This document shows, piece by piece, positions 31,443-44,049 of a stretch of 64,000 nucleotides of DNA. The position numbers were made by a program, and so were the translations under genes. How positions within the stretch are numbered: the stretch's first letter is position 1; the number at the start of each line of letters is the position of its first letter. Below the pieces are notes generated by a model. The model was not told the origin of the DNA, searched no databases, and saw only the letters and a list, made by a program, of their open reading frames with translations. Source of the stretch: Protea cynaroides (lineage: Eukaryota > Streptophyta > Magnoliopsida > Proteales > Proteaceae); assembly GCA_028583415.1 (NCBI GenBank), contig CM053266.1, positions 96,586,377 through 96,650,376 on the forward strand, in the 5' to 3' direction.

Positions 31443-33799
31443 TGTCACACCCCAAATCTGGTCTAACCAGTGGTGTAATGAACTGTCAAGAAATCCAACG
31501 GTTCAACCAGGATCTCGTATAGGCCGTGCCCATCTGATTAAACCAGATACATTCCACAAGCATAATCAAAGTAAATAAACAATAGTGGAAGTCTTTAATA
31601 CTAATGAACTGAGTATTTAACAATAATAGCATAATTAATTACCTAATTATCTCTAAGTAAATTAAGAAATAAAATAAAATAAAGTAATCAATTACATGTT
31701 TCGATAACCAAACAACTATACTAATCGAAAACACATGAATTGCACTCGCACGACGGATCATGCGACTCTTCCATAGCTTCCACGTCTATCGTCGCTACGT
31801 GTTCATACGTCGGCGTGTTCATGTAATCTTCAACGGTAGGACCTGCATCAACAACTAAAAATATTCGACGTCGAAAGGGTGAGCACATATCATGGCTCAG
31901 TAAGCAAACAGAACAATGCAACAAATATATATGCGCATTCAATTCATATTTTTGGTCTGGTTTTTAAGTTTACAATATGCTATAGAAAGGATTGGCGGCC
32001 ACCGCACCTCTGTACACAAGTGTGTGAATCCGCTCAATGGATCAAACACCATTGCTGTCCCACATACACCACCATGGAATAGAGATAGAGCTAAAGTGTC
32101 CCAATTAAACACCGCCAACACTTCCCCTGATGCCCTACCCATACCAACACATAAGCCCCTATTGGCGAGGGCTTGCGAACTGGGCTCGCAAGTAACCAAT
32201 CCTAAATGGCATCCAGTGTATCCAAGGCCCCACATCGGCATCCCTCAATACGTCCATAGGGATAGAGCTAAGGCCCCCCGATAGAGTCAAAGACTATATA
32301 GTCCGAGACCACCTCCCCTGATGCCCTACGACATAATAGTTCTGCTAAGGTAATAGCGATACGACGATGTCAGTGAACAAGACTCGAGTAGAGATTAAAT
32401 AAGAGTCTGGTGACCAGGATGAACTACAATGTCACGTCCTCCCCCTGATGCTCTACTCGCATCAAGTACACTAACCACACATATATAATCACATGTCTAT
32501 TCCTAGCATCATCATCATCATCATCATCATGTAATAGTAGAAAAAATTAAATATACATGAATGGTAATAGCAGGAATATTGGATGACATGTTATATGCAT
32601 ATTGCAAACAAGAAATCATAGAATCAGATATAACATTGGACTCAATAAAAATAAATAGTTTATTATTAGCCAGTTAGTTTAGGTTCTGTTCCCTCACCTG
32701 CTAGAAATGTTCAATCTTCTCTAAGATTCTTAACTTACTCTTGAACCTCTTGGAAACCTAAGAAATTTGTAAGTTCTAAGTTAGGGTTCAAGCTCATCAA
32801 TTTACAGTAGTCAATGGTCCATACTAGAATCAAACAGACCTCCAGAAGCTGAGTGGTTGCAGGTGTGACTGCACCTGTGGTCTTAGTTTCTGTGACCACA
32901 GGGTGTGGGGTCGATACATGTGGTCGCATGTCATGCGACCACACACATGTGACCACACCCTCCCTGGAACCTTCCTGAGGGCGTGTGGTCGAACATATGT
33001 GCCTCATGTATTCGATCATACCTGCGACCACATGAGTTTTTGGTTGACTTTTACTCTCAGCCACATCCCCTCATAACTTGATTCCATGGCTAACATTATG
33101 ATCCTTCCTATGATTGTTCTATGGCTTAAAATTCACACTTTTACATAATCCTTCATCTTAATCCGTTCTTCAGGGATCTCCTTAGAGTTTTGTTCATGGT
33201 CTTAGGATTGAGATCTTACTTTGAATCAATATCTCCTCCATAATCTATTTTAGGCATTCAACTAATGTAGGGAACGATTCCATACCTTAAACTTGCTGGA
33301 GAATCAAAGCTTTCTCTGCAATTCCTTCTCCTAGTCTTCCTCTTCAATTCTCCTTCTCTTCTTCCTCCTCTCTTTGTCTCTCTTTCAGTTTAGGTTTTAA
33401 AAGAGTGAAAGAGACTAAGGGACATCCTTTATATAGAGGAAAACATCCATATAAAGTCCCACTTTGATTAGGAAGGAACCCCCCCTCTGATTAGGAAGGT
33501 TTCCTAATCATGAAGTCAGTTATACCATCGTGTGGCCGCACATGGGGTCCAAAATCCGTCGACCACAAGTCTCAAAACTATAACCACACGTCCCACACTC
33601 GAGTGGTTTCAATATTTTGAGGTGTGGTCGACTACACCTGCTTAGGTATGCGACTACACGCTCCTAATTAGATGATTTTGGTTCGAATTACATACCTAGC
33701 CTTGTGGTTTCTTCACGCCCTTGGTCCGCTTGGTCCGACCATGATAGGAAGACCTAATACAAGGTGGTAAGACTGGGTTGGTAAGGTACGGGTTTTACA
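31443..33799 (-). repeat. 5' LTR of element A (GTGTGGTCG family)
   Basis: 2357 bp, minus strand TGTAAAACCC to GTGTGACA. The LTR backbone is shared with B/C/D, but both arrays use GTGTGGTCG and CGACCACAC units: array 1 about 33530-33660, array 2 about 32865-33030. TATATAAAG at 33427-33437, ATC tract about 32508-32530, small ORF 31721-31855. Same length as the solo LTR at 58125-60481, which has the same array core. Confidence 0.9.
31721..31855 (-). CDS. LTR small ORF (element A)
   Basis: 45 codons: VVDAGPTVEDYMNTPTYEHV, ATIDVEAMEESHD, PSCECNSCVFD, stop; open upstream to an ATG at 31942. The acidic middle and the C-x-C-x-x-C-V ending are kept although the family arrays in the same LTR are different. 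Confidence 0.48.
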   Translation of the reverse strand, partial: VVDAGPTVEDYMNTPTYEHVATIDVEAMEESHDPSCECNSCVFD

Positions 33800-34018
33800 C
33801 TTCGGCCACTAGGTTTTTGGTATTTGTAAATACCTTTCAAAATATCTATGTTATGGTTATGATTTTTCCGCCGTGTAGATTAGTTTTCTTTTGAATGTCA
33901 AGTACATGAATGTTATAGTTTTTTGTGAATGCAAAAAATTCTATGGGTTTTTCATGTGATGTTTTGTTTTGGCAGACTAGATATCCCGAACTCGATCCTC
34001 TTAGAGATGACCTTTACA
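33800..34018 (+). repeat. 5' LTR remnant of element E
   Basis: Matches 55283-55500 of the 3' LTR and ends CGAACTCGATCC..CTTTACA, followed by the primer-binding site. The upstream part is displaced by element A. Confidence 0.88.
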
Positions 34019-34023
34019 GTTGG

Positions 34024-34035
34024 TGGTATCAGAGC
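34024..34035 (+). other. Primer-binding site of element E
   Basis: TGGTATCAGAGC, exact initiator tRNA-Met complement, five bases after the LTR. Confidence 0.93.
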
Positions 34036-34212
34036 GAAGGGTTTCTAGTCTGCTTGTGTGCATATTAGTACTGGTGTTTTAGGGAAAATAATCATAAATT
34101 TTTTAAGGAGGAACTAGCTTAATAGGCATTGAATAAACTATTCATGTATCTATGTTGAAATGTTGCTGATGTATGAACTGAGAATAAGAGTGTTAATTGT
34201 TTTTATTCTCAG

Positions 34213-35345
34213 ATGCCTCCTAAGAGAGCGTTACCAGTTCGTGCACCTAAGCCTCAGCCTTCTTCTTTAGCATCTGGTCATGGGGGTGCACCACCTGGGA
34301 GCAATGCACAGGCTGGACCTATCCCTCCTGCACTGCAGATGCCACATGTTCCTAGGATGTCAAGCCAAGAGCTCATGGCTGAATTTGCCTGCTTTCTTGA
34401 GATGAGACATGGTGGAGTAGAAGTTATAGCTGCTCAGGAGGTACCGGTTCAAGCTGAACCATTGGGGACCTAGAAAGGATTCTCATGAGGTTCCAAAAGC
34501 AGAAGCCTACGGTCTCTAAAGGCACTACATCGGATCCTATTGCAGTGGCAGAGTGGATTAGAGACATGGAAAAGATATTTAAAATCATGGAGATTACACC
34601 TAAGCAGCAGGTTTTATGTATTACACAAGTATGCAAAGGAGAGGCTGATACCTGGTGGAGAGCAGCAGAGAAGGTGCTCAGTGTTGATGGGCATAGGCCT
34701 AAATGGGAGGAGTTCGTCAAGGCCTTTGAACAGAAGTATTTTCCTCCCAACTATCAAAGGATGAAGCAATCAGAGTCCTTGAGGCTGTCTCAAGACACTA
34801 TGTCACTGGCTGAATATGTCAAGAAGTTTGACGAACCCTCGAAGTTTGAATGTGATTATGCAAACTCGGATGCCAAGAGGGCTAAGCATTTTGAAGAAGG
34901 TTTGAGGACTGACCTTAGAAAACTGGTTAAGGCTTTCCAACACACCACCTATGCTGAAGTCCTAGAGAAAGCCTAGATCATTGAGTATGAGGATAGAGCA
35001 CCTACAGCAAAGGCCTTTAGGAAAAGGCCATTTGAAGGAAAAGAGTACAACAAACCTGCTCAAAAGTTTAAGAAAGGGTTCGACATCTGTTATGAAACCC
35101 CGGAGTGCCTGAAATGCCACAAGTGGCACCATGGTGAATGTAGAGCAGAACCGGAGCTTGTTTCCGATGTGGCGAAAATGGCCACATGGCTAGGGATTGC
35201 ACAACTCCTGCTATAGGGAGAGCTAAATAGCAAGGGGGTGCTGGAAATCAAGGGAGAGGAGCTGCTAGACAGCGGAAGCAAGGTCAAGCCAGAATGTTTG
35301 CAGTCACTGCAGAGGAAGCCGAAGGAGGCAACACAGTTATAGCAG
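34213..35345 (+). pseudogene. gag: Element E gag with two zinc knuckles
   Basis: Starts MPPKRALPVRAPKPQPSS. Capsid-like core with DPIAVAEWIRDMEKIFKIME, KGEADTWWRAAE and WEEFVKAFEQKYFPP. Two Cys-rich units follow: CLKCHKWHHGEC (near 35107) and the standard knuckle CFRCGENGHMARDC (near 35160-35204), a pair I associate with Del/Tekay Gag. Breaks: stop at 34473 and frameshift, TAG at 34974, a frameshift between the two knuckles, and TAG near 35227. It is a different lineage from the single-knuckle Gag of B, C, D and F. Confidence 0.85.
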
Positions 35346-35490
35346 GTAAAATTCAACACTTAGCTTGCTGTTTTAGTACATAAACCATGATTAAAATTGT
35401 AGTTATAGCATGCTGTTTTGGATGTGTAAAATACCTTATTAGCAGTTCGTTAAGTTTAGTATAAATAATGGTGAATGTAAATGGATTCAG
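35346..35490 (+). other. Candidate intron at the gag-protease junction (element E)
   Basis: 145 bp, donor GCAG|GTAAAA, acceptor TGGATTCAG|GGTATG. AT-rich with stops; its removal joins gag to protease in frame. No terminal direct repeat as in B, so this copy looks more like a genuine intron. Confidence 0.6.
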
Positions 35491-36713
35491 GGTATGTGTC
35501 CATTGAAAGGAAGCCGGTCTTTGCACTATTTGACTCAAGTGCAATGTAGTCATTTGTGGCTGGGTCATTGGTAAAAAGACTAGAGGTTAAACCTAAGGGA
35601 TTGGAATGTCAGATGAAAGTCTCCTTACCTTCTGGCAGATCCCTTTTGTCAAGTAGGGTGTGTCAAAACTATGGAGTAGAAGTTGGAGGAAGAGTGCTAG
35701 TTGCGAATTTAATGGTGTTGAAATTAAAAGATTTTGGAGTGATACTTGGCATGGATTGGTTGTTTACGCACCATGCTAGTATCTCCTATTTTGAGAATGA
35801 GCTTATGTTCAAACCATAGGGTGCTGCTGAGTTTAAATACTCAACAGTGAGAGGTAAAATGGCTGGGAATGCACCTCTCATTTTAGTCATTAAGGCTTAC
35901 AAACTCATGTAACATTGCTGTCAAGGATTTTTGGCCTCCGTAGTAGATGTAAGTAAAGAAAAAAAGCAAGATGGAAGATGTTGAGGTGGTTAGGGAGTTT
36001 GCAGATGTTTTTCCAGAAGACTTAACTCAATTTCCACCAGATAAAGACTTGGAGTTTACCATTGAGCTAGTACCTGGTACAGCTCCAATCTCTAAGGCAC
36101 CTTATAGGATGGCACCAGCAGAGCTTAAGGAACTCAAAAAGCAGTTGCAAGAGCTACTTAATTAGGGGTTCATATGCCTAAGTGTGTCATCTTAAGGAGC
36201 ACCAGTTCTCTTTGTCAAAAAGAGGGATGGAACTTTGAGGCTATGTATAGATTACATGGAGCTGAATAAGGTGACAATTAAAAAAAAAATCCTCTACACC
36301 GTATTGATGATCTTTTTGATCAATTACAAGGAGCATCCATATTCTTCAATATTGATCTAAGATTGGGGTACCATCAGTTGAGGGTGAAGGAAGGAGATAT
36401 ACCCAAGACGGCATTTAGGACGAGGTATGGACAATGCGAATTTGTTGTTATGCCATTTTCTTTTAGCAAATGCGCTAGCAGTGTTCATGGACTTGATGAA
36501 TAGAGTGTTTCATGACTACATGGATAAGTATGTCATTATCTTTATTGATGACATACTAGTCTATTCAAAGGATGCTACTGGTCATGTAGACCATCTCAGG
36601 CTAGTATTGCAAAAGCTAAAGGATAAACAACTCTATGCAAAATTCTCTAAATGTGAGTTTTGGATAGATAAGATGGTGTTACTGGGGCATGTGGTTTCTG
36701 AAGAAGGGATATC
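35491..36713 (+). pseudogene. pol: Element E pol, protease to RT palm
   Basis: Protease region with ALFDSSAM (the usual DSG is DSS here) and LGMDWLFTHHASI; RT start MEDVEVVREFADVFPEDL, ELVPGTAPISKAPYRMAPAE, APVLFVKKRDGTLRLCIDY, and FIDDILVYSKD (near 36550). Ends at HVVSEEGIS, where F is inserted; the frame resumes at 48674 with VDPSK. Breaks: TAG at 35548 and 35817, further stops and a shift near 35910-35970, TAG at 36164, and shifts near 36285 and 36460. Confidence 0.88.
36709..36713. other. Target-site duplication of element F (left copy)
   Basis: ATATC at 36709-36713 and again at 48669-48673, flanking F exactly. Confidence 0.95.
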
Positions 36714-38990
36714 TGTCACACCCCAATTCTGAACCAACCAGAATGGTGTGAGTGAACCATCACTGAACCAACGGTTCACAACAGGATCTCGAATAGACTG
36801 TGTCCACTCATACAAACCATTGCACATAACCACAATCAGAATATAAGTAGATACAGCGGAAGTCTTTAAATAAAATGAACTGAGTATCTATTGATAAATT
36901 TAAATAAAGTATCCAATTATTCAAATCCCAAGCATAACTAAATATCCTTACATCTTTTAATATCAACGGAAAATAACTGAAAATAAATAATAGTCAATCA
37001 AAGGTAAACGCAGAAAGGCACTCGCATGAAGCGTCATGCTCGTCCTCTCCAGCCTATACATCCAAAACAGCAACACCACCGTACGCCGAAGCATTCATAT
37101 AATCGTCCACCGTGTAACCTGCATCAACATCTAAAAACAATGTATATACAAAGGGTGAGCTCACAACTTAGCTCAGTAAGACAATCAAACAGTTTCACAA
37201 TATTATGCATGAGTAACAATCATTTTATGCTGTGGTCTGGTTTAAGTTTGCAATGTGCTATAGAAAGGTTTGGTGGCCCCCGCACCTCTATACACGAGTG
37301 AGTGGCACCCCACAGTAGATCACACCACCACCGACCCACATGCACCCATCATGGAATAGAGATAGAGCTAAGGTATACCCACACCTCCCCTGATACTCCT
37401 CCCATATCAGTACCTAAGCCCCTACTGGCCAGGGCTTGCAAACTGGGCTCACAACTAACCAATCCTATATGTCATCAATGTAGGCTCTATCCCAGCACAA
37501 CCGTCTACAGCATAGAGATAGAGCTAGAGCGTGCAGGCCGGGCTAGAGTCCACAATACCTCACCTCCCCCTGATACCCTATCCGCAACAAGCACACTAGG
37601 ATGGAACAATACGCAGGTAGACCCTATCCCAACATAACTCCCTATGGCATAGAGATAGAGCTAAAGCATCATGGACAAGTCAACGTCGGCATCGGAGACC
37701 ACAGTGTCACATCATCATGGCCAGGTCAACATCAACATCGGAGACCATCGTACCACGACCTTCCCCTGATACCCCACTCGTACCAAGTATGTTAAAATAG
37801 AATACTACAAAAGGTGCCAGTGTGAGGAATGATCCCAGGCCCCATGCCCCACTCTACACACTAACGAAAACAATCACATGCCTAACAATCACATTCTATT
37901 ATGCATGAACAATAATAATAACTGAAAGTAAAGGATGGCATGTGAATATGCACAAACATCACATCATATATATTCAGGGTTATTAACAATGATTTACTGT
38001 CCATTAATTATTAGGGTTTAGGTCAGATTCCCTTACTTGACGCTCGTTTGATAGCTTGCTCCACGTCGTAAGATCCAAACGTGCTATCACAAAGTCCTAC
38101 ATAATATTAGGATTTCATTAGAATAATTTCTTAGGGTTTCACGTTGGTCGAAAAACCAAAAAAGTCCCAAACCAGCCTTTCAGAGCTGACAGGTCGCAAC
38201 GTACCGGTTGCAGCTCTGTGAGAAAACTAGCAACCAGTATGGTCGACCGGTATGTCTCCGGAAGACCATACACTTGGTTTTTTGACTGTCGTCGATTATT
38301 CTCTATTGATTCCAGGGTTTCTCCTATCCATTCTAAGTCTGAGCTTTGAGTTAGAGTTATCTCCAACTCATTCAAGTTTAGTTTTGATGATAATCATCCT
38401 AGAACTCAAATCTAGGGTTTGACGGTAAATTAGGGTTTAATGTCCAATTAGGGTTTTAGATCAATACCTGCTTTGCCTGGTATTGATCCAACCATACAAC
38501 TATCCTAGAGTCAGAGAGTAAGAAGAATGATTAAAACACTTACCTTCGACTGGCGTAAGGTGAGCGTCGTCGAACGGCAATGGCGGCACTTCCTTCTTCT
38601 TCCTAGCTTCTTCTCCTTTCCAACCTCCTTCTCCTCTCTAGGGTTTGTGAGAGATAATGGAAAGGATTTGAGGAGGTTTAGAGATGTTTATATATGCTAG
38701 GATTAGGGTTTAGTAAGCCTCTTAGGATTAGGAAAGTCTTAGGATTCGGAATTGGGAAAGTGGGACCTGCAGAGATCCAATTCCGGATCTCCATAGTCAA
38801 CTGCGCAGAGTATACCGGTCGACCGGTACCATCGACCGGTCAACATAAAATGACACTTATTTCACCATCTTTGATCCGATATCATACCTGATTGTCATCC
38901 GCTCGTCTCGTCTGGCCCGGTGATGATCGAAAGACCTGCTACGACATGAAATCGATGTTTAGACCGGGTTTATAGAGTGCGGGTCTTACA
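36714..38990 (-). repeat. 3' LTR of element F
   Basis: 2277 bp. Arrays with ACCGGTCGACCGG-type units at about 38190-38265 and 38805-38845; TATATAAAC at 38687-38697; several AATTAGGGTTT telo-box-like motifs at 38400-38460. The small ORF remnant (36998-37131) is one base short and so frame-shifted near its Cys motif. Confidence 0.92.
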
Positions 38991-39064
38991 ACTCCCCCAC
39001 CCTTAAAATAAATTTCGTCCCGAAACTTGCATGTAGGTTTCACAACTCCCCCACCCTTAAAAGA
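38991..39064 (-). other. Duplicated polypurine-tract region of F
   Basis: A 54-bp tandem duplication: ACTCCCCCACCCTTAAAA starts at 38991 and again at 39045. On the minus strand each copy gives TTTAAGGGTGGGGGAGT. The first copy abuts the LTR; the second is followed by TGTGAAACC instead of TGTAAGACC. Confidence 0.8.
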
Positions 39065-39074
39065 AATTTTGGCC

Positions 39075-42000
39075 TCAAAATTTGAACGTACCTTGATCGT
39101 CAAAAAGGTTAGGGTACTCCTTTCTCATCGCGCTCTCTTCTTCCCAAGTAATTTTTTCAACATCTTGGCTTTTCCAATGCACTTTCACATAATGGATATC
39201 CTTGGTTCGAAGTTGCTGTACCTTTTGACTTGAGAGCATCACAGGCACCACTTCAAATGTTAAGTCTTCAGTTAAGTCTGGGGGGTCTGCTGTCATGATG
39301 TGCGATGAATCCCTGACATACTTCTTCAATAATGATACATGGAACACATCATGAACGCTTGACATAGATGGTGGTAGAGCCAATTGATATCCTACATTAC
39401 CACGTCTGGTCAATATCTTGTATGGTCCCACATACCTGAGGCATAGCTTCCCCTTCTTACCAAACCTTTTCAGACCTCGCACCGGTTATATCTTCAAGAA
39501 TACTTTGTCACCCACTGCAAACCCCAGATCTTGACGTCGATTATCCGCATAGTGCTTCTGTCGAACTTGAGCTATCTTTACTCTCTCCTTGATTTGATCA
39601 ATCACTCGACAAGTTTCTTCAACAAACTCCGGTCCTACAATTCTTCCTTCTCCCACCTCGTTCCATAACAGAGGTGTTCGACACTTTTTCCCATAGAGTG
39701 CTTCATATGGAGCCATCTGAATTGTAGTCTGATAGCTGTTGTTATAAGCAAACTCGATTAGTGATAGTTTCTCGTCCCAAGCTCCCTTGAAGTCGAATGC
39801 ACAAGCTCGGAGCATGTCTTCTAAAATTTGAATAGTCCTTTCTGACTGCCGTCTGTCTGAGGGTAGAAAGCTGTACTAAACTTCAACTTGCTTCCCATAG
39901 CTTTCTGTAATCCTCCCCAGAACTTTGATGTAAAATCAGGGTCTCTGTCAGATACTATACTTTCTGGGACGCCATGAAGTCTGACTATATTATCAACATA
40001 TAACTTGGCCAGCTTGTCCATGGTATACTGAGGTCTGACCGCAATGAATCGAGCTGTCTCGGTGAGTCGATCGACTATTACCCAAACTACATCCACTGAC
40101 CTTGGTGTCAAAGGTAGGCCAGTGACGAAATCCATAGTAATGCAATCCCACTTCCATGCAGGCTCCGGTAGTGGTTGTAGCAAACCTGCAGGTCTCTGCC
40201 TTTCAGCTTTGACTTGCTGGTAATTCAAACATTGAAACACGAAACGAGCTATATCTGCTTTCATACCCCTCCACCAATACAGTCTTCTTAAATCATGGTA
40301 CATTTTGAAACTTCCTGGATGTACCGAGTATGGAGTGTAATGAGCTTCCGTCATAACTCGATCTCTGATATTGCCGTCTTCACTCTCAGGTATACATAAC
40401 CGTCCACGATACTTGAGTACCTTGTCTGAATCCAAGGTAAAGTCAGGATTTCTCGTACCCTTCTCTAAATCTTCACTGTCTTGAGATGTGGATCCTGTAG
40501 GATTGCTACCTTGACTTCATCAACTAGATCCGGTGAGATCTTCAAAGCTGCGAACATCATGGTGAACTTATGAATTAAGCCTTGCTCGACTGGATCTTCT
40601 GTAGTCTCTATTATATACTCTTCATCGCCTTCAATTGAACTTGAGGCTACAGCACATAATGCGACATTTGTACTTGGTCCAGCCTCAGGTTTCGATGCCC
40701 ACTTTCTGCTTAAGGCGTCGGCCACAAAATTTGCTTTACCCGGATGGTACTGGATGTCGTAGTCATAATCTTTAAACAATTCTAGCCATCTCCTATGTCT
40801 CATATTCAGATCCTTCTGAGTGAAAAGATAAGTTAAACTCTTGTGATCTGACTTAATCTGAAACTTTTCACCGTACAAGTAGTGTCTCTAAGTTTTGATG
40901 GCATGTATAACCGCTGCTAACTCCAAATCATGCGTTGGATAATTCTTCTCATGCTCTTTTAACTGTCTTGATGCGTAAGCAATCACCTATTCTCCTTGCA
41001 TCAATACACACCCGATACCCAACCCTGAAGCATCTGTATATAAGATAAATGGTACGCTTGGTTCTGGGATGGTCAAGATAGGTGCAGAGACTAGTTGTGA
41101 CTTCAAAGTCTGAAACCACTTTTCGCACTCATCTGTCCATGTGAATTTCTTCCCCTTCTTGGTTAATCTGGTGAGTGGAACAGCGATCCTGGAGTAATCC
41201 TCCACGAATCTTCTATAATAACCAGCCAACCCAAGGAAGCTACGAATCTCCGCAATAGATTTTGGTGCTTCCCACCCTACTATCGCAGCTATCTTACTTG
41301 GATCCACCTTGATACCGTCTTCAGATACTACATGGCCCAAGAAGGCCACTTCCTTCAGCCAAAACTCACACTTCTTGAATTTGGCATACAGTTTCTCCTT
41401 TCTCAGCCGTTGTAGGGCTGCTCTCAAGTGTGTTACATGAGTCTCCTTGTCCTTTGAGTAGACCAATATGTCGTCGATGAACACGATGACCGAAGTGTCC
41501 AACATGTCATGAAACACTCGGTTCATCAGTTCCATGAACGATGCTGGTGCATTAGTCAACCCGAACGACATAACTAGGAACTCATAATGCCCATACCTTG
41601 TTCTAAAAGCAGTCTTCGGAATATCTCCGGCCTTGATCTTCAATTGGTGATACCCTGATCGGAGATCAATCTTTGAGAAAAACTTTGCACCCTGTAACTG
41701 ATCGCATAGAGCGACGATCCTAGGCAAAGGATACCGATTCTTGATAGTCAACTTGTTCAGCTCACGGTAGTCAATGCATAACCTTACACTTCCGTCCTTC
41801 TTCTTGACAAATAATACAGGTGCTCCCCAAGGTGATATGCTAGGTCGTATGAAACCCTTATCTAACAATTCTTGTAATTGGGTCTTCAACTCCTTTAACT
41901 CAGTAGGGGCCATCCTGTATGGTGCTTTAGACACCGGCGCCGAACCTGGCATAAGGTCTATCACAAACTCTGTAGCCCTGTCCGATGGTAGACCTGGGAG

Positions 42001-42514
42001 ATCCTCTGAAAATACATCTGGGAACTCTCGTACCACATCTAGATCTTTCATCTTTGGCACCTCAGTAGTGATGTCGACTACAGACACTAAATACCCCACT
42101 CCCCCCTTCTCTAAGCATCTCTTAGCCTTTAGGGCGGAGAGGATCAGCTTCCGCTTCCTAGGTAACTTTGTCCCAGTGAAGCTATACTCCTTTCCCTTCT
42201 TGTCTGTAAGCACAAGCTTCCTTTCACCACATAATAGGATAGCTGAATGATGGCCTAGCCAATCCATTCCCAAGATGTCATCAAAGTCTGCCATCTCGAG
42301 TAGTACCAGACTTGCTTCTAAGTCTCGACGCCCTCAATACAAACTGTACACGGCCCATAATATTCAGTCAAAGCCACCTCGACTCCTAACGGAGAGCGAA
42401 CTATCAAGCTTGGGTTCAGGTGCTTGATCGGTAACTCCATTCGCTTCCCAAAGGAAATAGAAACAAAGGAATGTGTGGCCCCAGAGTCAAAGAGTACTCT
42501 GGCAGGTATACCAG
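39075..42514 (-). pseudogene. pol: Element F pol
   Basis: Protease VLFDSGATHSF (near 42500) and GMDWLGHHSAILL; RT VRLCIDYRELNKLTIKNRYP (near 41800-41740) and FIDDILVYSKDKETH (near 41480); RNase H LYTDASGLGIGCVLMQGE; DHKSLTYLFTQ; integrase HPGSFKMYHDLRR..CLNYQQ, in which the last Cys is Tyr as in B, then core DFVTGLPLTPRSVDVVWVIV, SDRDPDFTSKFWGGLQKAM, LYGKKCRTPLLWNEVG; chromodomain-like IHYVKVHWKSQDVEKITWEE. One uninterrupted frame of 435 codons covers the protease end, RT and RNase H start (42294-40987). Breaks: shift near 42330, stop at 40987, TAG near 40890, shift near 40450, shift near 39830, and TAA at 39483. Confidence 0.92.
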
Positions 42515-42611
42515 CTATATTTATAATTCTTGGAATTTTATTGTCCCTTAGTTCTACATGCTCACATACACAATGAAATAGTAAGCCAAATAGTAAGGGG
42601 TAGAATCATAC
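42515..42611 (-). other. Candidate intron at the gag-protease junction (element F)
   Basis: 97 bp on the minus strand, donor CACTG|GTATGA, acceptor AATATAG|CTGGTA. Removal keeps gag and protease in one frame. A second possible acceptor (ATGTAG at 42554) would give only 58 bp. Confidence 0.5.
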
Positions 42612-43929
42612 CAGTGACCACATCAGGTGATGCGGCTGCCTCTTCGGTGGTGACAACAAATACTTTTCCTTACTGTGGAGGTTGTTTCCTAGGTAGAGTG
42701 CAGGTCCTTGCAACATGACCCAGTTGCTGATAGTTGAAACATTTAATGTTCGGGTTGTGTCCAACGAACTGTGGCACAGGTGGTGCCGTATTGTTTCTTG
42801 CAGGCACTGTAGCGGACTGAGCCCTGTATGGGCGGAAAGGTCTATTGCTACCGCCACCTGAAATCTCAGTAGCGGGTCTCTTCACTCCCCTGTTCTGTGC
42901 GAAGAAGCTGTCCCTCTGACTGGATTCTATCACTCTCGCAACCTGTACAGCCTCATTATAAATTTTCTTGTCCAGACCCAATATATGCTCTCTGATGCTT
43001 CCACGCAGTCCCATGGTGAACCTATGTGTCTTGGTCTCTTCCTCTTGCATACATGCCGGTGCGAAGAAAAATAACTCCTCGTACCTCTGTTGATAGGCAT
43101 CCACAGTCGACTGAGACTACTGCAGATTAAGTAATTCCTTCTCCATCTGATCTCTGAAGCTCTTCGGAAAATATTTATCAAAGAAGGCTACCTTGAACAC
43201 TTCCCAATCCACCTGTGTATGCGTTGTCTCCAGATATGCCCGTGTAGAATTCCACCAAGCATTCGCATCTTCCTTCAGCATATGAGTGGCAAACAGAACC
43301 TTCTCATCCTCTGTACAAGTCATCAGGCGGAAATTCTTTTCCATTTCTGCAACCCACTGTGCTGGCCACAATGGTTTCCCTATCTTACTTGTGAATGAAG
43401 AAGGCTTCAACTTTAGGAATCTATCCACCGCCCGACTCAGATCGTGCTGCCCCTGTGTATTCATCCCGTACCATGGTGGTGGATACGGATAGGCTCCCTG
43501 ATAAGCAGAAAATGACGGAAACTGGTGCGGTGGTTGTACATTCTGTGCTTGGCCCATCGGTCCTGGACTACCATGCATCGACAGTGTAGTATTATTCCTT
43601 ACAGACTCAGGCGTAACTTCAGTGGGAACATGACCTGGTGGCCTGAACATCTTTAACATCTCGCTCAGGAATGCTTTCTGTTGAGCCTCCATTTGATATA
43701 CCAGATTGGTCACAATTGTCTCAGAGTTCGTGTGAGGAGGCCCAAGCAAATTTTTCGGTACCCTTGGAACCTATTCTTCCTCAACTACCAGGCTTGGCTC
43801 TCTAACATAGCCTGGTTCTACATGTTCTTCTTCATCGCGGTGCACCCTAGACTGGTGACGCTTTCGGCCCCTACGACCGTTTCCGCCTACCATCTCAGAC
43901 TATTCTGTTTGGATCTGAGAAGAAGACAT
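42612..43929 (-). pseudogene. gag: Element F gag
   Basis: Starts MSSSQIQTE at 43929, followed by a basic stretch GRRGRKRHQSRVHR not seen in the B/C/D Gags. Then VTNLVYQMEAQQKAFLSEML, capsid-like PLWPAQWVAEMEKNFRLM, LFATHMLKEDANAWWNSTRA, FFDKYFPKSFRDQMEKELLN, YEELFFFAPACMQEEE, GLRGSIREHILGLDKKI, and a knuckle CFNYQQLGHVARTC in which the second Cys is replaced by Tyr. TAG stops occur near 43900 and 43773 and between LLNLQ and MDAYQ (near 43115). Confidence 0.87.
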
Positions 43930-44049
43930 AACACATGAGAACAATAATAGTGGTGTTAGTCTTGAACAATAAGGCGAAACAGTCAAAAAGTAGAGATTTA
44001 ATTTGCAAAATTTTTAAAATTTTTCATAAATTTTCTGGGCTTTCTATAG

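Larger units (their letters stand above)
30462..33799 (-). mobile_element. Element A: 5' end of a minus-oriented chromovirus
   Basis: Remnant right of B: 3' part of the antisense ORF (30462-31152), primer-binding site (31428-31439) and 5' LTR (31443-33799). The rest lies beyond the left edge, past B and C. The LTR end GGGTTTTACA meets the 5' LTR of E at 33800; CTTCG there matches CTTTG at the same place in the E 3' LTR, consistent with a target site. Confidence 0.85.

Noticed and set aside
37026..37637. Open frames in the F LTRs (also at 46685-47263) and similar 100-190 codon frames
   Set aside because: Not conserved in the other LTR families, composition typical of a noncoding LTR; they overlap the small ORF on the other strand only by chance.
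38400..38460. AATTAGGGTTT motifs suggesting telomeric repeats
   Set aside because: Irregular spacing and only a few copies; telo-box-like motifs are common in plant promoters and leaders. Not a telomere or telomere fusion.
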